Positions 16,054 through 23,558 of a stretch of 55,810 bases of DNA are shown here, piece by piece. Below the pieces are notes generated by a model. It saw only the letters and a list, made by a program, of their open reading frames with translations, had not been told where the DNA came from and did not search any database. Numbering within the stretch: position 1 is the stretch's first letter; the number at the start of each line of letters is the position of its first letter. The translations under genes were made by a program, and so were the position numbers. This DNA is from an uncultured Acidobacteriia bacterium. Lineage in GTDB: Bacteria; Acidobacteriota; Terriglobia; Bryobacterales; Bryobacteraceae. The stretch is taken from contig CAIVPR010000130.1 in the NCBI GenBank assembly GCA_903907865.1, forward strand, positions 1 through 55,810, written 5' to 3'.

Positions 16054-17115
16054 CTACGCGCCACGTTCCCGGAGCAACGCCGCCACGGCTTTGCTCCGGC
16101 AGTTCAGGGCACGCTCGATCGGCGTGTCGCCGGACTTGGCCCGTGCGCGTGGATCGGCGCCGCATTCCAACAATGCTTCCGCGATGTCCGGGTTGTCCCT
16201 GCGGGCCGCCATGTGCAGGGGCGTGCAGCGTTGGACCCCGCTGTGGGAATTGACGTCGGCCCCGGCTTCGACGAGGACGCGGACGGCCCGGCCACCGCCG
16301 GACTGGCATTCGTTGGCAAGCGAGTAGAGAGGCGGATGGTCGCCGCCGTCGAGCGCATTCGGGTCTGCTCCGTGCCCGAGCAGGAATTCAATCGTGACCG
16401 CATCCCCCGCAGCCGCCGCCTCGTGCAGCAGGGTGCGTCCCGCGTGGCGCTCCTGGACCAAGCCAAGGTCGTCCGCGACCCGCTGGCGGACGAATTCAGC
16501 CATGGCTGCGTTGCCGGATCGCAGCATCAAGGCGAAGAGGCCGAGCAGCGGCGAGCCTTCGACGCCAGCGGCCTCGGCCTCGAAGGTGAGTCGGATTGCG
16601 CGGACGGCCGCCCCGGCGCGAATGGCCGCCACCACTTCATCCAAGGTTTCCTGCAGCTTCGCAGCGGGAGCCAAGGCCCCGCGCGGTTCCGGGAATTCCG
16701 GCGGTTGGCCGTGGCTTGGTTGAGGGTGGTTCACCAGTCTGGCCGAAGCCCTGTCGAAGAACGCCAGCAGATCCGAGTGCAGTGGCTCCTCGACTCCGGC
16801 ATCTTCCAGCGCGCGCGCCATGAGCGCCATCCAGGCGGCGCGTTCCGGCTGTCCGATGCGAAACCGGCTGTGGGAGTCGCGCAAGCCGACATACCACCGG
16901 AACTGGGACTCGGAGCCCGGTCCGCCAAGCACCTCCACCAAGAATGCAGTGAACGCTTCGATGGCGCACTTCATGGACTTTCCCGGGAAGAACCGTCGAA
17001 GCACCGGGTCCTTCGGGACCCGTGCATAGAAAGCGGTGGCCAAGCGGCGGCATCCGGCCGCTTCGCCCAGCAGTTCGTACATCGAAAGATTGGAGTCCAA
17101 ACGATATTTTTCCAC
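16054..17115 (-). CDS. Truncated haemoglobin (group II-like) fused to ankyrin repeats
   Basis: A 353-residue two-part protein. Residues 12-125 match a truncated haemoglobin of the GlbO type: YELLGEAAGCRRLATAFYARV (Tyr30 at B10), DPVLRRFFPG, GGPGSESQFRWYVG, and the proximal-His segment LRDSHSRFRIGQPERAAWMALM with His82. After a proline-rich linker (126-150) and a helical part, residues about 225-352 hold three to four ankyrin repeats: TLLHEAAAAGDAVTIEFLLGHGADPN, VRVLVEAGADVN, TPLHMAARRDNPDIAEALLECGADP. Globin probably binds O2 or NO, and ankyrins a partner protein. GTG start; divergent from a Ser/Thr kinase, 59 bases apart. Confidence 0.85.
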   Translation of the reverse strand: MEKYRLDSNLSMYELLGEAAGCRRLATAFYARVPKDPVLRRFFPGKSMKCAIEAFTAFLVEVLGGPGSESQFRWYVGLRDSHSRFRIGQPERAAWMALMARALEDAGVEEPLHSDLLAFFDRASARLVNHPQPSHGQPPEFPEPRGALAPAAKLQETLDEVVAAIRAGAAVRAIRLTFEAEAAGVEGSPLLGLFALMLRSGNAAMAEFVRQRVADDLGLVQERHAGRTLLHEAAAAGDAVTIEFLLGHGADPNALDGGDHPPLYSLANECQSGGGRAVRVLVEAGADVNSHSGVQRCTPLHMAARRDNPDIAEALLECGADPRARAKSGDTPIERALNCRSKAVAALLRERGA

Positions 17116-17174
17116 GTCGGGGGTGCGAGCGGTGCTACATCTTTCCGACCTGCGACACTATATATGGTTAAGCG

Positions 17175-20174
17175 ATGGAAGCACCCCAAGCTCTGGATCC
17201 AGAACGTTGGCGTCGGATCGAGGAAATTTTCTTCGACGCCGCATCCCTGCCCGCCGTCGACCAGCCTGCGTACCTGGACGAAGCGTGCGCGGGGGACACG
17301 TCCCTCCGATTCGAAGTCGAATCGCTGCTGAAGGCCGACAGGGGTTTTGCCGCCGATTCCGCCTCCACGGCCAAGCGCTCGTCGATCACGTCGATGGTCC
17401 AAGCCGGAGCCGCAGCGCTTTCGGACGAGGACTTGGTCGGCAGCCGTTTGGGACCATGGCTCGTCGTGCAGAAACTGGGCCGGGGCGGAATGGGCTCGGT
17501 GTTCCTCGCCGAGCGTGCCGACGAGGCGTTCGAAAAGCGCGTCGCGATCAAGGTGATACGCCGGGGCATGGATTCCGACGACCTGGTGGCCCGCTTCCGC
17601 GACGAACGGCAGATCCTGGCCCAGCTCAACCATCCCTACATCGCTCAATTGGTGGACGGCGGCATCATGTCCGACGGGCGACCTTACTTGGTGATGGAGT
17701 ACGTGGAAGGCCGCCCCCTGGCAAAATTCTGCGCCGACGAAGCGCTTTCCGTCGACGCCCGGTGCCGCCTCTTCCTGAAAGTCTGCGAAGCCGTCTCCAG
17801 TGCGCACCGCAACCTTGTGGTCCACCGCGACCTCAAACCAGGCAATGTCCTCGTAACCGCCGACGGCACGCCGAAGCTGCTTGATTTTGGTATCGCGAAG
17901 CTGATCCCGTCCGGTGGGGGGCCTGGGGGCGAGATGACGGTCGCGGCACGCCGCCTGTATTCCCCGGATTACGCCAGTCCGGAGCAGGTGCTCGGGTTGC
18001 CGGTGACCACCGCGGCCGACGTGTATTCGCTCGGCGCGATCTTGTTCCAGTTAGTGGCCGGAACCCGCCCGCACCGCATCACCGAGTATTCGGACACGGA
18101 AGTACGCCGCGCAGTCTGCGAGACGGCGGTTGAGCGGCCCAGCGTCGCGGCATCGCGCCAACCCGCGCACGCGCCTTTCGCGCGCCGGATTGCCGGCGAC
18201 TTGGACAACATCGTCCTCATGGCGATGCGGAAGGAGCCCGAGCGTCGGTACGGATCGGTGGACGACCTCCGGCATGATGTCGAGCGATACCTATCCGGTC
18301 TGCCGGTTGTGGCGCATGGCGATTCGGTCCGATACAGGGCCGGCAAGTTCCTCGGTCGGCACAGGCTTGGCGTTGCGGCCGCGGCGGCGGTGGTGCTGGC
18401 CGTCCTGGGCGGACTCCTTGTGTCGTTGCACGAAACGAGGGTGGCGACGGAAGCCCGTGCCATCGCGGAACGTGAGCGCGATACCGCGCGTGCAGCCCAA
18501 ATCCGCGCCGAGAACGAGCACAATGCGGCCGAGCGCCAACGCGGGTTGGCGGAGTCCAGCGCGTTGGAGGCCGAATCCCAGCGGCGCAAGGCTGAAGAGC
18601 GGCTCTCGCAACTGGTGGATTTGGCGAGCGGAACGTTCATAGGCATCAACGACCAGTTGGAGCGGATTCCAGGGGCTACCGAGCCACGCCGGGCAGTGGT
18701 GAAGACGTCGGTCGACTATCTGGACAAGCTCGTGTCGACGGGCGAGCCCAGCCCGGCACTGGCATTGGCTGCAGCTGCCGGTTACCAGAAGATGGGGGAC
18801 TTGTTGGGGTCGGACCGCGGACCGAATCTGGGCGACACCAAAGGTGCGCTCGAAAACTATCGGAAATCGTTGGCCGTACTCGCCAAAAGGGGGACACTGG
18901 ATTTCGACGGGGCTCTGCAGAAGATTGTCACGTTGGAGCACATGGCCGGTGCGTACGGCCAAGCTGGCACCTTGAAGGAAGGCAAGGCTGCGTTCGAAGC
19001 GACCATGAAGGCCGTCGACGCTCTCCCGGCGGTTTTCAAGAAGCGCCCCGAGATGATCTTTGAGCTTGCCGGGCTGGACCAGGAATTCGCGTTTCTGTTG
19101 ACGAGGCTCGACGCCAGAAGCGCCTTGCCCTATGCCCGCAGAGCTGTCGAGGTATTGGATTCCCTCGTGGTCGCACACCCTACAAACATCGGGTACCAAG
19201 AGGCGCAGGCAGCCGCGTACGGGACCTTGGCGCTCGCGCTTTCGACCGCGAGCGAACGCGAGGAAGCACTGCAGGTCACGTTGAAAAGCATTGACCTGCG
19301 GGAGCGAAACTTGGCGCGTCGTCCGAACGATGTGGTGCTAACCCGCGACCTTGTGATGGGCTATGCGCGTCTGGGTGACAACGCGGGCGGGTCGTTCTTT
19401 GCCTTCAACGGTGATCCAAGGGCGGGCGACACCTCCAAGGCGCTTTCCTACTACAAACGGGCGGTCGCATTGACGGAAGGGATCTTGAAGGCCGACCCGA
19501 ACAATGAGCTGGCGCGGGAAGACCACCCGATCGCCTTGATGCGGGCCGGGATGGTGCTGCCGAACGACGGGGCGATTCCCCAGTCCCTCGGCTATTTGAA
19601 GAAGGCCGAAGAACTGTTCGAGCCGACCTTGGCAAAGGCACCCACACGGGCATTGAAATTGAACATTGGGCTCGTCAACGACCACCTTGCCCAGCGCTAC
19701 CTCGAATTGGGTGACGGTCGAACCGCCATCGAAAGGGCGCGGTCGGCAGTGGACTTCGCCATAGGTGTGGTGAAGGCGGAGCCGAGTTACGCGGCAGCCC
19801 GGATCAATGCCATGCGGGGGTGGGACGTTCTGTTGCATGCCCTGGCCAAGTACGGGGACCGGGCCGAGGCGCTTTCGCTTTCGGCAAGCGTCACCGCGAC
19901 GGCCACGGACTGGGCTGCGCATGGTCCCCGGCCCGAAAAGATGATGCTGTTCCCGCCTCAGGCCGCAACTTGGGCCGGGGACGTCTGGATGGAGCTGTCG
20001 TCGCGACGGGAGTCCCAGCCCGACGATGTCCGCCGCGCCCGCGAAGAGTACCTCAAAGCCCGCGAAGCCTGGGCCAAGTTGCAGACGCCACCGCGCGACG
20101 TTGGGTCCGTCCTGGCGGCACTGGACGGACGCCTGGCGAAGTGCGATTCGGTGCTGCGGGCGGCCGGACGCTGA
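17175..20174 (+). CDS. Membrane Ser/Thr protein kinase with TPR-like extracytoplasmic region
   Basis: A 999-residue PknB-type kinase. The N-terminal extension (1-90, WRRIEEIFFDAASLP) is typical of acidobacterial kinases. The kinase domain (about 97-370) has LGRGGMGSVFLAE, Lys126 in AIKV, Asp219 in HRDLKPGN and Asp237 in DFG, all intact. A single membrane helix (about 397-418, VAAAAAVVLAVLGGLL) is followed by a coiled coil (420-485) and a long helical region with TPR-like repeats (about 500-990). It probably senses or recruits proteins through the TPR part and phosphorylates cytoplasmic targets. It is divergent from the globin-ankyrin gene; the short shared 59-base gap suggests common control. 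Confidence 0.93.
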   Translation: MEAPQALDPERWRRIEEIFFDAASLPAVDQPAYLDEACAGDTSLRFEVESLLKADRGFAADSASTAKRSSITSMVQAGAAALSDEDLVGSRLGPWLVVQKLGRGGMGSVFLAERADEAFEKRVAIKVIRRGMDSDDLVARFRDERQILAQLNHPYIAQLVDGGIMSDGRPYLVMEYVEGRPLAKFCADEALSVDARCRLFLKVCEAVSSAHRNLVVHRDLKPGNVLVTADGTPKLLDFGIAKLIPSGGGPGGEMTVAARRLYSPDYASPEQVLGLPVTTAADVYSLGAILFQLVAGTRPHRITEYSDTEVRRAVCETAVERPSVAASRQPAHAPFARRIAGDLDNIVLMAMRKEPERRYGSVDDLRHDVERYLSGLPVVAHGDSVRYRAGKFLGRHRLGVAAAAAVVLAVLGGLLVSLHETRVATEARAIAERERDTARAAQIRAENEHNAAERQRGLAESSALEAESQRRKAEERLSQLVDLASGTFIGINDQLERIPGATEPRRAVVKTSVDYLDKLVSTGEPSPALALAAAAGYQKMGDLLGSDRGPNLGDTKGALENYRKSLAVLAKRGTLDFDGALQKIVTLEHMAGAYGQAGTLKEGKAAFEATMKAVDALPAVFKKRPEMIFELAGLDQEFAFLLTRLDARSALPYARRAVEVLDSLVVAHPTNIGYQEAQAAAYGTLALALSTASEREEALQVTLKSIDLRERNLARRPNDVVLTRDLVMGYARLGDNAGGSFFAFNGDPRAGDTSKALSYYKRAVALTEGILKADPNNELAREDHPIALMRAGMVLPNDGAIPQSLGYLKKAEELFEPTLAKAPTRALKLNIGLVNDHLAQRYLELGDGRTAIERARSAVDFAIGVVKAEPSYAAARINAMRGWDVLLHALAKYGDRAEALSLSASVTATATDWAAHGPRPEKMMLFPPQAATWAGDVWMELSSRRESQPDDVRRAREEYLKAREAWAKLQTPPRDVGSVLAALDGRLAKCDSVLRAAGR

Positions 20175-20237
20175 CCGGCATTCGAGAATCCTCCAAGATC
20201 GCTTGGAAATGTTCGCCAACCGTGCTATAGCTCTACT

Positions 20238-21092
20238 ATGGCGACTAGCATCTGGAAGGGGCATCTCACGTTCGGACTGGTTTCGTTTCCGGTCCGTCTG
20301 TTCACGGCGGCGCGCAGTGAAAGCATCAGCTTCAACCAGCTCCACAAGCACGACGGGAGCCGGATCAAGCAGATGACGTTCTGTGCGGCCGAGGACAAGC
20401 CGATCCCCAGGAGCGAAATCGTCAAGGGCTACGAGTACGAAAAGGGCAAGTACGTCGTGATCGACGACGAGGACATCAAGAAGGTCGCGCCCAAGACCGC
20501 CAAGGTGATGGAGATCCAGGAATTCGTCAAGGGCGGCCAAGTGGACCCGGTGTTCCTCGAAAGTTCGTACTACATGGCCCCGGACGAGGGCGGCGAGAAG
20601 CCATATTCGCTGCTGTTCGAAACACTGCGGCAGACCGGGTACTTCGGGATCGCCAAGGTCGCGATGCACAACCGGGAGCACGTGGTGATCCTGAGGCCGG
20701 GCGAACGCGGGATGGTCCTGCACACGATGTACTACGCAGACGAGGTGCGCCGGACCGACGAGTTCCGCGTGGACGCCACCAGTCTGAAGGACAAGGAACT
20801 GGCGCTGGCGAGGATGCTGGTGGAGAGCCTCGCCGGGGAGTTCGAGCCGGAGAAGTATTCCGACGCCTACCGCGACAATTTGCGGAAGATGATCGACTCC
20901 AAGGTGGCGGGCCAGGAGGTGATCGCGACCCCGGAAACGCACATGGCCCCGGTCATCGACATCATGGAGGCGCTGCGGAAGAGTCTGGAGATGCGGAAGC
21001 CGCCGATGGTGGCGACCGCGGCGGCCGGGTCGTTGGAAGCGGCGGAGGATGCTCCGGTGGCGAAGCGGGGGCGGAAGGCCAAGGCGGGGTAA
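20238..21092 (+). CDS. ku: Ku protein, non-homologous end joining
   Basis: A 284-residue bacterial Ku homodimer subunit that binds DNA double-strand ends. The family start SIWKGHLTFGLVSFPVRLFTAARSESISFNQLHKHDGSRIKQ is textbook, followed by KGYEYEKGKYVVIDDEDI and the helical dimer part; the C-terminus is a basic, alanine-rich tail (KRGRKAKAG) that aids DNA sliding. Bacterial Ku works with ligase LigD, which is not within this window. No promoter was assigned; the 63-base gap after the kinase gene could still allow readthrough. Confidence 0.97.
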   Translation: MATSIWKGHLTFGLVSFPVRLFTAARSESISFNQLHKHDGSRIKQMTFCAAEDKPIPRSEIVKGYEYEKGKYVVIDDEDIKKVAPKTAKVMEIQEFVKGGQVDPVFLESSYYMAPDEGGEKPYSLLFETLRQTGYFGIAKVAMHNREHVVILRPGERGMVLHTMYYADEVRRTDEFRVDATSLKDKELALARMLVESLAGEFEPEKYSDAYRDNLRKMIDSKVAGQEVIATPETHMAPVIDIMEALRKSLEMRKPPMVATAAAGSLEAAEDAPVAKRGRKAKAG

Positions 21093-21171
21093 ACGGTTCC
21101 GAATCACCCGGATTACAGGAACTTGGCCGGGAATCGCCCGCCCGCTGCTATCCTGAGCATTTGGAGTTTCA

Positions 21172-21717
21172 TTGTTGAACCGCATCCTCCTCGCTTTCAA
21201 AGCTTTCTTCGCACTTCTGTTCTCTGGCAAGCTCTCGTCGGAATTGGCTGCGGCCCTGGGACTGGTCGAGAAGTCGGCGGCCCTCAAGGCAGCGCCGAAA
21301 CCGGCACCCGTCGCTCCGCCCAAGCCGGAGTTCAAGCCCGCCGACGGCGCGCTGCAACTCCTCGGCATGTTGCAACGCGACGCCCGCATCCTCGACTTCT
21401 TCATGGAAGACCTGTCGCCCTATAGCGACGAGCAGATCGGTGCCGCAGCGCGCGACGTCCATGGCAGCACGCGCGACGTCCTGATCCGCACCTTCGCCCC
21501 GGTCCCCGTGATCGACGCCGTCGAGGGCAGCCCGGTCAGTGCGCCCTCCGGCAGCGGCGCGTCGGTGAAGTTCATCGGCAACGTGCCCGCCACCGGAACG
21601 CCGTCGTCCGGAGTGCTCCGCCACAAGGGCTGGCGCGCCGGTGCCACGAACATCCCGACGCTGAACACAAGCCAGAACCTGAACATCCTGGCCCCGGCCG
21701 AAATCGAAGTGGAGTAA
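21172..21717 (+). CDS. DUF2760 protein, partner of Hsp70-like proteins
   Basis: A 181-residue DUF2760 protein. It starts with a short hydrophobic helix (ILLAFKAFFALLFSG), has a proline-rich stretch (about 40-55) and a conserved C-terminal domain with ALQLLGMLQRDARILDFFMEDLSPYSDEQIGAA and VLRHKGWRA. TTG at 21172 (or 21175) is taken as start, with GGAG six bases upstream. DUF2760 genes characteristically precede two Hsp70-like genes, as here (4 bases to the next start). Biochemical function unknown; it may act as co-chaperone or adaptor. Confidence 0.88.
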   Translation: MLNRILLAFKAFFALLFSGKLSSELAAALGLVEKSAALKAAPKPAPVAPPKPEFKPADGALQLLGMLQRDARILDFFMEDLSPYSDEQIGAAARDVHGSTRDVLIRTFAPVPVIDAVEGSPVSAPSGSGASVKFIGNVPATGTPSSGVLRHKGWRAGATNIPTLNTSQNLNILAPAEIEVE

Positions 21718-21721
21718 CCAC

Positions 21722-23530
21722 TTGTCGCAGGCACGCTACTCGATCGGCATCGACCTCGGCACCACCAACTGCGTGTTGGCCTATGCCGAAATCGCCGCAA
21801 CGCAGGAGCCAAAGCAGCCCGCTGTTTCGATTGCGCGGATCCCGCAGTTGACGGCGGCGAACGAGGTCTCGTCCCAGCCTCTGCTGCCGTCGTTCCTCTA
21901 TATCCCCTCCGAGCGCGATTTTCCGCCCGGCTCGACAGCGCTGCCGTGGGACGCCCACCCCCGCTACGTCACCGGCAAGCTCGCCCAGCGACGGGGAGCG
22001 GAAGTTTCGAGCCGGCTCGTAGCGTCGGCCAAGAGTTGGCTCTCGTATTCCGCAGTCGACCGCACTTCGGCACTGCTGCCTTGGAAATCTGTCGACGGTG
22101 TGCCGCGCGTTTCGCCCGTCGAGGCGTCCGCGGAATACCTGAAACACCTGCGGTCCGCGTGGGACTTTGAGCATCCGGAGGCACCCTTGGCCGAGCAGCA
22201 GGTGCTTGTCACCGTGCCGGCCTCGTTCGACGCCATCGCCCGCGACCTCACACACCGGGCCGCCGAAGCCGCCGGATTCCCCGAACTCACCCTGCTTGAG
22301 GAGCCGCAGGCGGCCTTTTATGCATGGCTCGACCGGCATCCCGACTGGCGCAGCCGCGTCAACGAGGGCGACCTCGTCCTGGTGATCGACATCGGCGGCG
22401 GCACCACCGATTTCACGTTGGTTTCGGTGACCGGTCGCGGCGGCCAACTGGATTTGGAGCGCGTCGCCGTGGGTGAGCATATCCTGCTCGGCGGCGACAA
22501 CATCGATCTCGCATTGGCCCACACGGTGGCGGCGGAAATCACCGCAAAGGGCACCAAGCTGGACGCCTACCAGATGCAGGCGCTCTGGAACAACTGCCGC
22601 CTCGCCAAGGAAAAGCTCCTGGAACCGGGGAATACCGCCGAGGAGATTCCGGTCACCATCCCCGGACGTGGTTCCAGCCTCATCGGCGGCACCATCCGCG
22701 CGCGGCTAGCCCGCACACATATCGAACAGGTGCTGGAAGGTTTTTTGCCCATCGTCGAGAGCTCTGCCGATCCGATCGGCGGTCGTCGCGCGGCGCTGCA
22801 GGAAATGGGCCTGCCCTACGCGGCGGATGCCGCGATAACCCGCCATCTCGCGCGCTTCCTCCGCCAGCAGGCGACGGCATCCCAAACAGTGCGCCGGGGC
22901 CCGTCCGGGCTGGCGTGCCCCACCCACATCCTATTCAATGGCGGCGTGCTGCATGCCCCGTTTGTCCGGGAGCGATTGCGCGAAACCATCGACCTGTGGC
23001 TGTCCGAGGAGGGTTTCGGCCCGGTCCGCGTGCTGGACGGCGAGGATTTGATGCAGGCCGTGGCGCGGGGTGCGGCGTATTACGGCGTCGCCCGAACCGG
23101 CAAGGGCGTGCGGATCCGCGGCGGCATCGCGCGGTCGTATTATGTCGGCGTCGAGTCGGCCATGCCCGCCGTCCCCGGCTTCCCCGCCCCGGTCAAAGCG
23201 CTCGCGGTGGCGCAATTCGGCATGGAGGAAGGCAGTTCGACCCCCATTCCGGGCCGCGAGTTCGGATTGATCGTCGGCGAGCCTGCCGAATTCCGGTTCT
23301 TCTGTTCCGCAACACGCAAGTCCGACGCGCCCGGCGAGATCATTGAAGACTTCGGCGACGAGCTGGAGGAACTTGCGCCCGTGGAGGTGCGTCTGACCGC
23401 CGAGGGCTCCGGCATGGTCCCGGTCACGTTCGAAACCACGATTACGGAGACCGGGGTCCTGCAACTCTGGTGCGTTGCCCGTGACGGCCGCCGCTGGAAA
23501 CTTGAATTCAACGTCCGGGAGACCGTATGA
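21722..23530 (+). CDS. Hsp70-family protein (DnaK-like ATPase)
   Basis: A 602-residue Hsp70-like protein, TTG start. Phosphate-1 motif GIDLGTTN is at residues 9-16, phosphate-2 is LVLVIDIGGGTTDF, and the adenosine motif region has ILFNGGVL. The ATPase core is disrupted by insertions compared with DnaK, and the substrate-binding part is replaced by a C-terminal beta-rich region that ends ARDGRRWKLEFNVRE. It is not the housekeeping DnaK. It lies between DUF2760 and a second Hsp70-like gene, and probably forms a specialised chaperone complex with them. Confidence 0.9.
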   Translation: MSQARYSIGIDLGTTNCVLAYAEIAATQEPKQPAVSIARIPQLTAANEVSSQPLLPSFLYIPSERDFPPGSTALPWDAHPRYVTGKLAQRRGAEVSSRLVASAKSWLSYSAVDRTSALLPWKSVDGVPRVSPVEASAEYLKHLRSAWDFEHPEAPLAEQQVLVTVPASFDAIARDLTHRAAEAAGFPELTLLEEPQAAFYAWLDRHPDWRSRVNEGDLVLVIDIGGGTTDFTLVSVTGRGGQLDLERVAVGEHILLGGDNIDLALAHTVAAEITAKGTKLDAYQMQALWNNCRLAKEKLLEPGNTAEEIPVTIPGRGSSLIGGTIRARLARTHIEQVLEGFLPIVESSADPIGGRRAALQEMGLPYAADAAITRHLARFLRQQATASQTVRRGPSGLACPTHILFNGGVLHAPFVRERLRETIDLWLSEEGFGPVRVLDGEDLMQAVARGAAYYGVARTGKGVRIRGGIARSYYVGVESAMPAVPGFPAPVKALAVAQFGMEEGSSTPIPGREFGLIVGEPAEFRFFCSATRKSDAPGEIIEDFGDELEELAPVEVRLTAEGSGMVPVTFETTITETGVLQLWCVARDGRRWKLEFNVRETV

Positions 23531-23558
23531 CGGTGCTGCCGCCACAAAACCGCTAACC

